Counted from the stretch's first letter, positions 40,613 through 50,998 are shown. The stretch is 64,000 bases of DNA from Mycobacterium paraffinicum (GCF_001907675.1 NZ_MPNT01000006.1:1-64000); one strand, 5' to 3'. The notes: generated by a model from the sequence alone, not told the origin. Program-made: numbers and translations.

Positions 40613-40625
40613 CGCAAGGCCGCGG

Positions 40626-41369
40626 TCAGGAGGCGTGCAGCCCGCACTCGGTCTTGGCCAGCCCCTGCCAACGCCCACTGCGCGGGTCGGCCCCAGCCAG
40701 CGGCTTGGCCGTGCAGGGAGCGCAGCCGATCGATGGATATCCGTCGTAGACAAGCGGATTGACCAGCACACCGTGCTCGTCGATGTAGTTCTGCATGTCC
40801 TCGTCGGTCCACGTCGCCAGGGGATTGATCTTCACTAGCTTGAAGCCCTCGTCGAAACCGATCACCGGAGCGTTGGCACGCGTCGCCGCTTCGCTGCGCC
40901 GTAGTCCGGTGACCCAGGCGGAGTATCCACTCAGAGCCCTGCGCAGCGGTACGACCTTGCGCAACCGGCAGCACTCGCCCGGATCCCGGGAGAACAGGTT
41001 TTTACCCAGCAGCTGGTCCTGCTCGGCCACCGTCTGCTCTGGGGTGATGTTGAGCACGTGGATGTCATATACCGACTCCACCGCGTCTCGCGTTCCGATG
41101 GTTTCTGCGAAGTGGTAACCGGTGTCCAGGAAGACCACCGGGACGCCGGGCCGGACCTTCGAGGCCAGGTCGATCAACACGGCCTCCTGCATGCTGGAGG
41201 TCAGCACGTAGTTGCAGGTGGCCCAGCCGCGGGGTCCGTTGACCCCGCCGAAGGTCTCATCCGTCCAACGCAACACCTCGGTGGCGCTGGCACCCCGAAG
41301 CTCCGCGGCGCCACGCGCCGCCAGTTCCCGCAGCTCCGCTTCGGTCCGTTTCGTTGCTTGTTCACTCAT
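40626..41369 (-). CDS. cysH: Adenosine 5'-phosphosulfate reductase
   Basis: The 247-residue enzyme reduces APS to sulfite. The four [4Fe-4S] cysteines that separate APS reductases from PAPS reductases are present: Cys133-Cys134 and Cys216/Cys219. The C-terminal catalytic cysteine is in ECGLH (Cys242). Its ATG overlaps the sirA stop by 4 bases (ATGA), so reduction of APS and of sulfite are made together. Confidence 0.96.
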   Translation of the reverse strand: MSEQATKRTEAELRELAARGAAELRGASATEVLRWTDETFGGVNGPRGWATCNYVLTSSMQEAVLIDLASKVRPGVPVVFLDTGYHFAETIGTRDAVESVYDIHVLNITPEQTVAEQDQLLGKNLFSRDPGECCRLRKVVPLRRALSGYSAWVTGLRRSEAATRANAPVIGFDEGFKLVKINPLATWTDEDMQNYIDEHGVLVNPLVYDGYPSIGCAPCTAKPLAGADPRSGRWQGLAKTECGLHAS

Positions 41370-43033
41370 CGTAAATCGTCCTCATCCGCCCGAATCGCCC
41401 ACTGCGCGAACCGTTCTCCCGCACTGCGGTGTTTGATGAAGTTGCGTACCACCCGGTCGATGTAGTCGCCCAGCTCGTCGCTGGTCACCTTGTGCTGGCG
41501 CAGCTTCCGCCCGAATCCGCTGTCCAGCCCGAGGCTGCCGCCCAAGTGCACCTGAAAACCCTCGACCGAGCCCCCGTGGCCGTCGTCCACCATTTGGCCC
41601 TTGAAGCCGATGTCGGCCACCTGAATTCGCGCGCACGAGTTCGGGCAACCGTTGATGTTGACCGTGATCGGCACGTCGAGTGAAGAGTTGATGTCCTCGA
41701 GCCGGCGCTCGAGCTCCGGCACCAACACCTGCGCCTTACCGCGGGTCTCGGCGAACGACAACTTGCAATACTCGATCCCGGTGCAGGCCATCAGGTTACG
41801 GCGCCAGTGGGACGGTTTGGTCTGCAGCCCGAGCGTCTCGAGCCCGGCGAGCACCTCGTCGAGTTTGTCGTCGGCGATGTCGAGGATGACCAGCTTCTGG
41901 TATGGGGTGAACCGGATCCGGTCCGAGCCGGCCTTGTCCATCAGGTCGGCCACCGCCGAGAGGATGGACCCCGAGACCCGCCCGGCGATCGGCGCCGCGC
42001 CGACGGCGTTGAGCCCGTTTTTGAGCCGCTGCACCCCGATGTGATCGATCGGATGTTTGAGCGGCTCTGGGGCCGGGCCGTCGATCAGCGGCCGTTTGAG
42101 GTACTCCGTTTCGAGGACTTCGCGGAACTTGTCCATGCCCCAGTCCTTGATCAGGAACTTCAGCCGGGCCTTCGACCGTAGCCGCCGGTAGCCGTAGTCG
42201 CGGAATATCGACGTCACGGCCTCCCAGACCTCGGGCACCTCGTTCAGGGGCACCCAGGCGCCGACCCGCTGGGCCAGCATCGGGTTGGTGGACAGTCCAC
42301 CGCCGACCCACAGGTCCAGGCCGGGCCCGTGCTCGGGATGGTTGACCCCGATGAAGGCGATGTCGTTGATCTCGTGCGCGACATCCTGCAGACCCGAGAT
42401 CGCGGTCTTGTACTTGCGGGGCAGGTCGGCGAAGTCCGGCTTGCCGATGTAGCGGCGCACGATCTCGTCGATCGCCCAGGTCGGGTCGAGCACCTCGTCG
42501 AGCGACTCACCGGCCAGCGGCGAACCCAGGATGACACGGGGGCAGTCACCGCACGCCTCGGCCGTCTGCAGACCGACGGCGGCGAGCCGCCGCCAGATCT
42601 CGGGGACGTTTTCGACCTCGATCCAGTGCATCTGCACGTTCTGCCTATCGGAGATGTCGGCGGTGTCGCGACCGAACTCCGTCGAGATCTGGCCGACGGT
42701 GCGCAGCGCCGCGGCCGACAGCGCGCCGCCGTCGCAGCGCACCCGCATCATGAAGTACTTGGCTTCAAGCAGATCGGCATTCTCGTCACCGGTGAACGTG
42801 CCGTCATAGCCCTGTTCGCGCTGGGTGTAGAGCCCCCACCAGCGGAAGCGGCCGCGCAGATCACTCTTGTCGATGCTGTCGAAGCCGGCCTTGGCGTAGA
42901 CGTTCTCGATGCGTTCGCGCACCTCGAGCGGGGCGCCGGCATGCTTCATCTCTTCGTTGGGGTTGAGCGGTTCCCGATCTCCCAGCGCCCACTGGCCCTC
43001 GTTGCGGGGCTTGGCGGGACGGGCTGTGGTCAT
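41366..43033 (-). CDS. sirA: Ferredoxin-dependent sulfite reductase SirA/NirA
   Basis: The 555-residue siroheme/[4Fe-4S] enzyme reduces sulfite to sulfide. The cluster cysteines are Cys417, Cys423, Cys463 and Cys467. Tyr69 and Cys161, which form an unusual covalent bond beside the siroheme in the M. tuberculosis enzyme, fall at the same residue numbers here. The start is ATG 43033 with a GAAGGAG ribosome site. It leads the sirA-cysH operon, which lacks the ferrochelatase gene found third in M. tuberculosis. A cysteine-rich leader ORF lies 108 bases upstream. Confidence 0.96.
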   Translation of the reverse strand: MTTARPAKPRNEGQWALGDREPLNPNEEMKHAGAPLEVRERIENVYAKAGFDSIDKSDLRGRFRWWGLYTQREQGYDGTFTGDENADLLEAKYFMMRVRCDGGALSAAALRTVGQISTEFGRDTADISDRQNVQMHWIEVENVPEIWRRLAAVGLQTAEACGDCPRVILGSPLAGESLDEVLDPTWAIDEIVRRYIGKPDFADLPRKYKTAISGLQDVAHEINDIAFIGVNHPEHGPGLDLWVGGGLSTNPMLAQRVGAWVPLNEVPEVWEAVTSIFRDYGYRRLRSKARLKFLIKDWGMDKFREVLETEYLKRPLIDGPAPEPLKHPIDHIGVQRLKNGLNAVGAAPIAGRVSGSILSAVADLMDKAGSDRIRFTPYQKLVILDIADDKLDEVLAGLETLGLQTKPSHWRRNLMACTGIEYCKLSFAETRGKAQVLVPELERRLEDINSSLDVPITVNINGCPNSCARIQVADIGFKGQMVDDGHGGSVEGFQVHLGGSLGLDSGFGRKLRQHKVTSDELGDYIDRVVRNFIKHRSAGERFAQWAIRADEDDLR

Positions 43034-43141
43034 CTCGGAGGTCTCCTTCGAACATCGCAGGCATGAAAGCGCAGCTCACCGGTGGTATCGGCGGCGCAGA
43101 TCCGATGCCAGCTGGACGTACAGGTGGGCGGGTCTACGACA

Positions 43142-43234
43142 TCAAGGAAGACAGCAACAGCTGCAAACACGCTTGAGATCAATGTGCCGCCGCGCCACGA
43201 GCGCAATGCGAAGGCTGGGCTGAGCGACGGTCAC
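43142..43234 (-). CDS. Polycysteine leader peptide of the sirA-cysH operon
   Basis: Read from GTG 43234, a 30-residue frame opens MTVAQPSLRIAL and ends KRVCSCCCLP followed by TGA, so four of its last seven residues are cysteine. The sequence CACAAT (complement of 43241-43246) ends 6 bases before the GTG, fitting a leaderless start. This arrangement matches the known cysteine-responsive attenuators of mycobacterial sulfur operons: stalling at the Cys codons under cysteine starvation would relieve repression of sirA. The amino-acid pattern (RRH-DLKRVC) recurs in actinobacterial leaders. Confidence 0.8.
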   Translation of the reverse strand: MTVAQPSLRIALVARRHIDLKRVCSCCCLP

Positions 43235-43420
43235 TCGACCATTGTGCCACGCCCGCCGGGTGGCTATGTAAGCAGGTCAAATATCGGCTCACGGTGAGCG
43301 GAATTCCCGATTAAGCTGGCCGCCCGGGTAAGAAAACCCAGGAAACCGCTGCGGGGTGTCGGCGCGGCGGCCGGGAATCGACCCCGCGGACGGGCACCGC
43401 GCGCCGTGGGATGATTTGGC
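43235..43420. promoter_or_regulatory. Divergent promoter region sirA leader / hemN
   Basis: Apart from the sirA leader -10 box, nothing coding is convincing here. In M. tuberculosis this interval contains rpfD and a hypothetical gene; neither is present. Confidence 0.4.
43241..43246 (-). promoter_or_regulatory. -10 box of the leaderless sirA leader transcript
   Basis: CACAAT on the minus strand differs from TANNNT at the first position and is followed after 6 bases by the GTG of the leader ORF. No clear -35 was identified. Confidence 0.5.
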
Positions 43421-44593
43421 ATGGCACTTCGCGAGGAAGCCGTCGAGCTGCCCGACATGCAGCCGGTGGCTGGGCGGCCCTTCGGGATCTACATCCACGT
43501 CCCCTTCTGCATAACTCGTTGCGGCTATTGCGATTTCAACACCTACACCCCGGCCGAGTTGGGCGGTGTGAACCCCGACGCCTGGCTGGCGGCGCTCCGA
43601 ACGGAGTTGAAATTGGCGGCCGGGCGGCTTTCCGGGCCGACCGTGACCACGGTGTTCGTCGGGGGAGGGACGCCGTCACTGCTGGGTGGCGCCCGCGTGG
43701 CATCGGTGCTGGACATGGTGCGCGAGCATTTCGCGCTGGCCTCGGATGCCGAGATCACCACCGAAGCCAACCCGGAGTCCGCCTGGCCGGACTTTTTCGA
43801 CGCCATCCGCGCGGCGGGCTACACGCGGGTGTCGCTCGGTATGCAGTCGGTGTCACCGCGGGTCCTGGGGGTTCTCGACCGCATTCACACGCCGAATCGA
43901 TCGGCCGCCGCCGCCCGCGAAGCGCTGGACGCCGGCTTCGAACACGTCAGCCTCGACCTGATCTACGGAACGCCGGGGGAATCCGACGACGACCTGCTGC
44001 GCTCGGTCGACACCGCGATCGACACCGGCGTCGATCACGTGTCCGCCTACGCGCTGGTCGTTGAGGAAGGCACCGCGCTGGCCCGACGGGTCCGGCGCGG
44101 CGAGCTCGCGGCCCCCGACGACGACGTGCTGGCCCATCGCTATGAACTGGTCGATGCCCGGCTGTCCGAAGCCGGAATGTCTTGGTACGAGGTATCCAAT
44201 TGGGCGCGGCCCGGCGGCGAATGCCGACACAACCTCGGCTACTGGGACAGTGGCCAATGGTGGGGCGCCGGACCGGGAGCTCACGGCTACGTCGGCGCCA
44301 CGCGGTGGTGGAATGTCAAGCACCCCAATGGCTATGCGGAAAGGCTGGCCGCCGGCGCATTGCCGGTGGGCGGATTCGAGCGCCTCGACGCTGACGCCCT
44401 GCACACCGAAGACGTGCTCTTGAAAACCCGTCTGCGGCGGGGTCTTCCGCGCGATGTGCTGAACCCCGCCGAAGGCGAGCGCGCCGAGGGCGCCGTCGCC
44501 GATGGCTTGCTGGTGTCCGACGCCGATCGGTTCATCCTCACGCCGCGCGGCCGGCTGCTGGCCGACGCGGTGGTGCGCACCGTGTTGGGGTAG
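43421..44593 (+). CDS. hemN: Radical SAM protein HemN/HemW
   Basis: The 390-residue radical-SAM enzyme has the CxxxCxxC cluster motif (CITRCGYC), VGGGTPSLL and the LIYGTPGES segment shared by HemN and HemW. The length and the HNLGYW motif are typical of HemW-type proteins, which traffic heme, although the gene is usually annotated as coproporphyrinogen dehydrogenase. The start is ATG 43421. It converges on the first SbtA-like permease with 3 bases between the stops. Confidence 0.92.
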   Translation: MALREEAVELPDMQPVAGRPFGIYIHVPFCITRCGYCDFNTYTPAELGGVNPDAWLAALRTELKLAAGRLSGPTVTTVFVGGGTPSLLGGARVASVLDMVREHFALASDAEITTEANPESAWPDFFDAIRAAGYTRVSLGMQSVSPRVLGVLDRIHTPNRSAAAAREALDAGFEHVSLDLIYGTPGESDDDLLRSVDTAIDTGVDHVSAYALVVEEGTALARRVRRGELAAPDDDVLAHRYELVDARLSEAGMSWYEVSNWARPGGECRHNLGYWDSGQWWGAGPGAHGYVGATRWWNVKHPNGYAERLAAGALPVGGFERLDADALHTEDVLLKTRLRRGLPRDVLNPAEGERAEGAVADGLLVSDADRFILTPRGRLLADAVVRTVLG

Positions 44594-44596
44594 TCC

Positions 44597-45808
44597 TCAG
44601 CTGCTTGGGAACCAATGCGCGACGGCGCGATTGATCTCGATGTACAGCGGGATCCCGACGGAGACGGTGTAGGAGAAGGTCAGGCCGAGCGCGGCCGCCA
44701 GAGGCAGGGTGGGGCTCGCTTCGGGGATTCCCAGCCGCTGCACCGCGGGCACGGTGATGTAGGACGCCGCACTGCACAGCACCGCGAACAGGACGTAGGT
44801 GCCCGGCTGGAAGTGCGTATCGGTCAGGTTGGCGTAGGCGTAGGCGGCGAGGATCCCGAGCGTCGCAAACAGGTTGGGTGCCAACAAGCCGAAGGCGATA
44901 AACCCGCCGCCTGCCAACTTCAGGTCGCGTAGTTTGCGGGACGCCGTCATGCCCATCTCGAGCAGGAACAGGCACAGCACGCCCTGGAACGCGGCGACGA
45001 AAAGCTCGTTCTGGTCGTGCACAACCTTCTGGCCCTGCACCGCGCTGACGAACCCGATGGCGATGCCGCCGATGAGCAGAATGAGCCCGGGGTTGAGGAA
45101 CACTTCCTGCAATATCGCGCGCGACAACAGCGGCGCCTTCTCACGGGCGTTCGCGTCCCACTCGGCATGCTCCTGCTTTTCCAGCGCGAACTCCAGCTCC
45201 TGCTCGATTCCGCGCTCGACCCCGTCGCCGACGTCCTCGGCCTGGGCGGCCGCGCCGGGACCGACCCGCGCGGGGGCCGTGTAGCCCGGCTCGTCTGGCA
45301 TGTACCCGGCTTCGTCCATCCCCCGGTGGCGCAGCCTGGCCACCAGGTACAGGGCCACCAGGCAGCCGGGAATCTCCATGAACGCCAGCAGAACCGGCAT
45401 GTAGGCGTCGAAGGCGATCTTCACGCTGGTCAGCACAGCGACGCAGGTGGCGAAGGCGCCCGCCGAATCCGACCCGTAGTAGCCGGCGACCGTCGCCCGG
45501 TCGACGCGTCGCAGCTGCGTCAGATACCTCAGCAGGACGTAGGTGACCACACCGATCCCGAAATTCAACAACAAGCCCAGCGCGACGAACCCGGTGATGT
45601 TGTCGATGTCGGCCGGCTTCACTTTGGCCAGTTCTTCGCCACCCTGCCAGCCGATCGCCACCAGCAGATACATCGTCAAACCCTGGTAAATCACGTACGG
45701 GAATTCGAACCGCACCCTCAGGATCGGGATGAGGAACCCGAAGTAGAAGAACAGCAGGACCGGCTTCAACAGACTGTGGATGAAGTTCTGCCACATCTCG
45801 TAAAGCAC
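44597..45808 (-). CDS. SbtA-like sodium-dependent bicarbonate permease family protein, copy 1 (Rv2387-like)
   Basis: The 403-residue polytopic protein starts at GTG 45808 behind an AGGAGG ribosome site. It has two halves of about five helices each, joined by a charged cytoplasmic loop (about residues 180-235, rich in Glu and Ala). Family blocks include FPYVIYQGLTMYLLVAIGW, GYYGSDSAGAFATCVAVL and a C-terminal ASPTLPLAAALGLTFSYTVS. Proteins of this group are related to the cyanobacterial bicarbonate transporter SbtA; transport has not been shown here. Copy 2 lies 216 bases upstream. Confidence 0.85.
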   Translation of the reverse strand: MLYEMWQNFIHSLLKPVLLFFYFGFLIPILRVRFEFPYVIYQGLTMYLLVAIGWQGGEELAKVKPADIDNITGFVALGLLLNFGIGVVTYVLLRYLTQLRRVDRATVAGYYGSDSAGAFATCVAVLTSVKIAFDAYMPVLLAFMEIPGCLVALYLVARLRHRGMDEAGYMPDEPGYTAPARVGPGAAAQAEDVGDGVERGIEQELEFALEKQEHAEWDANAREKAPLLSRAILQEVFLNPGLILLIGGIAIGFVSAVQGQKVVHDQNELFVAAFQGVLCLFLLEMGMTASRKLRDLKLAGGGFIAFGLLAPNLFATLGILAAYAYANLTDTHFQPGTYVLFAVLCSAASYITVPAVQRLGIPEASPTLPLAAALGLTFSYTVSVGIPLYIEINRAVAHWFPSS

Positions 45809-46024
45809 GGGCGCCTCCTGGCGACGCAGTTCGGCCCAGCGGGTGGCAGCAAGCGACTCGCAGCGCCCCCGAACCTAGTGGAAACCCGCAGGCTTGAGCG
45901 AGTCGACTCAACTCGTCTTTACGAACAATTAACAACCGGCCGGTTTGGGGCCCGGGCCCGGCCCGTCAAAGGAGCTGTCGCCCATTATGATTCGCCGGTC
46001 CCGGTGACCGCGCGGCTGGCGTAA

Positions 46025-47260
46025 CTAGAACCAGTGCGAGATCAGCCGGTTGACCTCGATGTACAGCGGGATCCCGATGGTGACGTTGTAGGAGAACGTC
46101 AAACCGAGCGATGCCGCAAGCGGCAGGGTGGGGCTGGCCTCCGGGATCGCCAGTCGCTGGACCGCTGGGACGGCGATGTAGGACGCCGCGCCGCAGAGCA
46201 CCGCGAAAAGGACGTAGGTGCCCGGCTTGAAATCTGCGTGCGTGAGCGACGAGTAGATGTGGGCGACCAGAATGCCAAGCGGGGCAAAGATATTCGGCGC
46301 CAACACGCCGAAGACGATGAACCCGATTCCGGCGGTGCGCAGGTCCTTCAACTTCCGGGAGGCCGTCATGCCCATCTCGAGCAAGAACAGACACAGCACG
46401 CCCTGGAACGCCATCACGAAGAACCTGTCGTCGTCGGCGACCACCTTCTGCCCCTGCAGACCACTGACCAGGCCGATGATGATGCCGCCCATGAGCAGGA
46501 CCAGCCCCGGGTTGAGGAACACCTCTTGGAACAGCTCCCGCGAAAAGATCGGCACTCGCTTGCCCTTCGGGCGGGGCGGGCTCTGGTCGGGCTCCCAGTC
46601 CGGGTGGTCGAGCTTCTCCAGGGAAAACTCCAGCTCCTCTTCGATGCCGCGCTCGTGCTCGGCCGCGAGGCTCTGGCCGTGCGGCGGCTTGGCCGCGGTG
46701 CCGGGTCCGACCGAAACCCTCACCGGCGCCGTGTAGCCCGGTTCGTCGACCATGTTCCCCGCCGCGTCCATGCCGCGGTGACGCAACCGCGCCACCAGGT
46801 ACAGGGCCACCAGACAGCCGGGGATCTCCATGACCGCCAACATGACCGGCATGTAGGCGTTGAATGCCATGCCGACGGCCGTCAGCACGGCCACGCAGGT
46901 GGCGAACGTTCCCGCCGAGTCTGACCCGTAATAGCCGGCCACGGTCGCTCGGTCGACTCGTCGAAGGGAGGTCAGCCAATTCAGCAAAAGGTAGGCGATG
47001 CCGCCGATCACGAAGTTCAGCACGAAGCCCAACACCATGAAGCCCACGATCATCCCGATGCTGCCCGCGCCGATCTTGGCCAGCTCTTCGCCCCCGTGCC
47101 AGCCGATGGCCAGCAGCAGGTACATCGTCAGGCCCTGATAGATCACGTAGGGAAATTCGAAGCGCACCTTCAGGATCGGAATCAGAAAACCGAAGTAGAA
47201 AAACAGCAGGAGCGGCTTGAACAGATTGTGGGTAAAGTTCTGCCAAAACTCTTGCAGCAT
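46025..47260 (-). CDS. SbtA-like permease family protein, copy 2 (Rv2387-like)
   Basis: The 411-residue paralogue of the neighbouring permease starts at ATG 47260 behind GAGGGAGG. Nearly all helices align without gaps: FPYVIYQGLTMYLLLAIGW, GYYGSDSAGTFATCVAVL, ASPTLPLAASLGLTFSYNVT. The copies differ most in the central cytoplasmic loop, here longer and with Pro/Arg/Lys (PPRPKGKR), which suggests different partners or regulation. No SbtB/PII-like gene lies next to them. Confidence 0.85.
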   Translation of the reverse strand: MLQEFWQNFTHNLFKPLLLFFYFGFLIPILKVRFEFPYVIYQGLTMYLLLAIGWHGGEELAKIGAGSIGMIVGFMVLGFVLNFVIGGIAYLLLNWLTSLRRVDRATVAGYYGSDSAGTFATCVAVLTAVGMAFNAYMPVMLAVMEIPGCLVALYLVARLRHRGMDAAGNMVDEPGYTAPVRVSVGPGTAAKPPHGQSLAAEHERGIEEELEFSLEKLDHPDWEPDQSPPRPKGKRVPIFSRELFQEVFLNPGLVLLMGGIIIGLVSGLQGQKVVADDDRFFVMAFQGVLCLFLLEMGMTASRKLKDLRTAGIGFIVFGVLAPNIFAPLGILVAHIYSSLTHADFKPGTYVLFAVLCGAASYIAVPAVQRLAIPEASPTLPLAASLGLTFSYNVTIGIPLYIEVNRLISHWF

Positions 47261-47550
47261 TTGATGCCTCCCTCGATGAGTGCGGTGATCAGGGAAAGCA
47301 CCGTCCGCAAGCGGAGCCACCACGAACATCCCGACGACCGTGGAAAACCTATCCCTGGCGATCTCAAACCGCCACTCGAATGCAAAGCTTGATGCACAGG
47401 CGTGTTGACTCCCTGCCGGCGCGCCGAAGTCGGGCAAAACCGCAGCTCAGAGGCTTGCTGCCGGTGGCCTTACGCCCGCGCGGCGCTGGCGCGGTAGGCG
47501 TGGATTTGGTGGGAATATGCTGTGCATTTGCTGTGGGGCGGGCACAGGAA
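47261..47550. other. Non-coding stretch between permease copy 2 and the small protein
   Basis: About 290 bases with no convincing gene. Open frames here have coding-unlike composition. The promoter of the permease pair should lie in it but no clear -10 was recognised. Confidence 0.4.
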
Positions 47551-47778
47551 TCAGCGGCCCGACGAAATGACGGAAGGCCTGACCCCCACGCCCTTCTTGC
47601 GGTGCGTCACCGACAGCCATGCCATTGGCGAGTAATAGGTGGTGATTTCCTCTAGGCCGTCGACCCGGGAGACCGTGAGCACGCCGGTCTCTTGGTTGAT
47701 TTCGAGCCCGTCGCTTTCGCTGCCCTGGATCTCTTCGCCGTTCGCCAGCCGGATCACGAACATGGCGTGGCTCTCCAA
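47551..47778 (-). CDS. Small conserved protein, unknown function
   Basis: The protein has 75 residues from ATG 47778, or 70 from ATG 47763, the more natural start (MFVIRLANGEEIQGSESDGL). The sequence reads as a compact beta-rich domain with a GVLTVSRVDGLEEITTYYSP stretch and no membrane helix or known motif. It stands alone between the permeases and the mbtI promoter, transcribed away from mbtI. Confidence 0.6.
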   Translation of the reverse strand: MESHAMFVIRLANGEEIQGSESDGLEINQETGVLTVSRVDGLEEITTYYSPMAWLSVTHRKKGVGVRPSVISSGR

Positions 47779-48110
47779 CCAAGACGCCCGTGCGCACCGG
47801 AGTCCACTGCCACTCCTTTACTCACGCCGCTGGCGCCTGCCGGACCACCGCATCCAATTAAATCTCTCGGCCAGCGGGTTCGCACGGTCTCGCCCAGAGT
47901 CTAGGAGACGTCACGTCGCTCTGGACGCAGGGAGCTCCGCCGGCGCGCGCCCGTCGCGCGCTGTCTACCTGCGATAAGTGGCAGGCGTCCGAGTCAGGGG
48001 GTTCGATGTGCGGCACGAGCGGGACGGGCCGGCGCCCTGACTCAGCGAACGTTTTAGCAGGATCGGCCGGATTTGCCGGGCCGCTGCGAGGATAGGTTGC
48101 GTGTTCCTAG
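47779..48110. other. Non-coding stretch upstream of mbtI
   Basis: No gene is supported here. A partial copy of the AGGTT element that forms part of the IdeR-like site occurs near 48092. Confidence 0.4.
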
Positions 48111-49488
<1,378 letters not shown>

Positions 49489-49566
49489 CGCCGTCCGTCG
49501 CGAGCCGCTGTGAGCGGCGTCCCTTCGGGGTAAGGACCTTTGGCCCTAGTTGGTCCAGTTTCTCGC

Positions 49567-49603
49567 GTGTCATCTTTGTGTAACCGAATGACACAGATAC
49601 ATT
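49567..49603 (+). promoter_or_regulatory. desA promoter with an inverted-repeat operator
   Basis: GTGTCAT (49567-49573) and ATGACAC (49588-49594) are perfect inverted repeats separated by 14 bases. A -35-like TTGTGT (49576-49581) lies inside the spacer, and TACATT (49598-49603) forms a -10 at 16-base spacing. A dimeric repressor bound here would block the -35. MadR, the acyl-CoA-responsive regulator of mycobacterial desA genes, is a plausible binder; that is inference. Confidence 0.55.
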
Positions 49604-49640
49604 GTGCGTTACTTCACGGCACAGATAACTGGAGGGCTTC

Positions 49641-50657
49641 GTGTCCAAGGACCTGACTAACCTGCAGCTACTTTGTGAGCTCGAGCCCGTGGTCGAGGGC
49701 CTGCTCAACCGCCACCTTTCGATGTTCAAAGAGTGGAATCCGCACGACTACGTCCCGTGGTCGGACGGCAAGAACTTCTACGCCCTGGATGGTCAGGACT
49801 GGGAGCCCGGGCAGAGCCGACTGCCCGACGTCGCGCAGGTGGCAATGGTGCAAAACCTCCTGACCGAGGACAATTTGCCGTCTTATCACCGCGAGATCGC
49901 GATGAACTTCAGCATGGACGGACCGTGGGGACAGTGGGTTAACAGGTGGACGGCCGAGGAGGCCCGGCACAGCACGGCGCTGCGCGACTACCTGGTTGTC
50001 ACCCGCGCCGTCGACCCGGTGGCGCTGGAGCAGCTACGGCTAGAGCAAATGACCAGGGGCTTCAGCCCGGGGCAGAACCAACAGGGCGACATGTTTGCCG
50101 AGAGCCTGTTCGACTCGGTCATGTACGTCTCGTTTCAGGAGCTGGCCACCCGGGTCTCGCACCGCAACACCGGTAAGGCCTCACAAGAGCCCATCGCCGA
50201 GCAGCTGATGGCTCGCGTCTCGCACGACGAAAACCTGCACATGATCTTCTACCGGGACGTCAGCGCGGCGGGTCTGGACATCGCGCCGAACCAGGCGATG
50301 AAGTCGGTGCACAAGATCTTGCGAAACTTCAAGATGCCGGGATTCACGGTGCCGGAATTCCGGCGCAAGGCGGTGATCATCGCCGTCGGCGGCGTCTATG
50401 ACCCGCGCATCCACCTCGACGAGGTGGTGATGCCCGTGCTCAGGAAGTGGCGCATCTTCGAACGCGAGGACTTCACCGGCGATGCCGCGCGGATGCGCGA
50501 CGATCTCGCCGTCCTGGTCAAGGAGCTCGAGCAGGCTTCCGACAAGTTCGACGAATCCAAGCAGCGCTATCTCGAGCGTGAGGCCCGCAAGACCGAAAGA
50601 ATCACGGCCCGCAAGGTGCTTCAAACGGAAGGCACGCTGACTTTGAGCGGCCACTGA
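49641..50657 (+). CDS. Acyl-ACP desaturase, DesA1-type
   Basis: The 338-residue di-iron enzyme introduces a double bond into ACP-bound acyl chains. It closely follows the DesA1 pattern from MSKDLTNLQLLCELEPVVEGL through FRRKAVIIAVGGVYDPRIHLDEVVMPVL. Both iron-ligand pairs are visible, EEARH and DENLH. The start is GTG 49641 with a GGAGG ribosome site. Its place next to mbtI is unusual; in M. tuberculosis desA1 lies elsewhere. This may be a second copy. It could serve mycolate desaturation or another acyl chain; sequence alone does not decide. Confidence 0.9.
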   Translation: MSKDLTNLQLLCELEPVVEGLLNRHLSMFKEWNPHDYVPWSDGKNFYALDGQDWEPGQSRLPDVAQVAMVQNLLTEDNLPSYHREIAMNFSMDGPWGQWVNRWTAEEARHSTALRDYLVVTRAVDPVALEQLRLEQMTRGFSPGQNQQGDMFAESLFDSVMYVSFQELATRVSHRNTGKASQEPIAEQLMARVSHDENLHMIFYRDVSAAGLDIAPNQAMKSVHKILRNFKMPGFTVPEFRRKAVIIAVGGVYDPRIHLDEVVMPVLRKWRIFEREDFTGDAARMRDDLAVLVKELEQASDKFDESKQRYLEREARKTERITARKVLQTEGTLTLSGH

Positions 50658-50766
50658 CGAGGTCCTGGCGCTGGCGGGGTCCTATCTCACCCGGCCTGAC
50701 GGTTTGAACCCCAGCTGGGCGGGGAATTCCTGGGTCCCCCTCATATTGCGAAGATCAGGAAGTCCC

Positions 50767-50955
50767 ATGCTTAGCGCACGTATCGACCGTTTCAAAGAAG
50801 ATTGGTTTCTGTTTCTGGGCAAACTAGCCGCCGTGTCCACACCGCCGCTGGGCATCATCTACGGCTTTGCCAATCGTCACGACGCGCGCGATCCCGCGAG
50901 CCAGGTCGTCCCCACCGCGGGACAACTCGCTCACCGGCCCAGACTCATTGCGTAG
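50767..50955 (+). CDS. Small hypothetical protein
   Basis: A 62-residue frame starts at ATG 50767, eight bases after AGGAAG. It has a weakly hydrophobic stretch (FLFLGKLAAVSTPPLGIIYGF) followed by a charged C-terminus. It lies 109 bases after desA and could be on the same transcript. No family is recognised and coding status is moderate. Confidence 0.45.
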   Translation: MLSARIDRFKEDWFLFLGKLAAVSTPPLGIIYGFANRHDARDPASQVVPTAGQLAHRPRLIA

Positions 50956-50998
50956 CCCGTCACTTTCGACACGCAGACCAACCGGTTGGCAACGCCGC

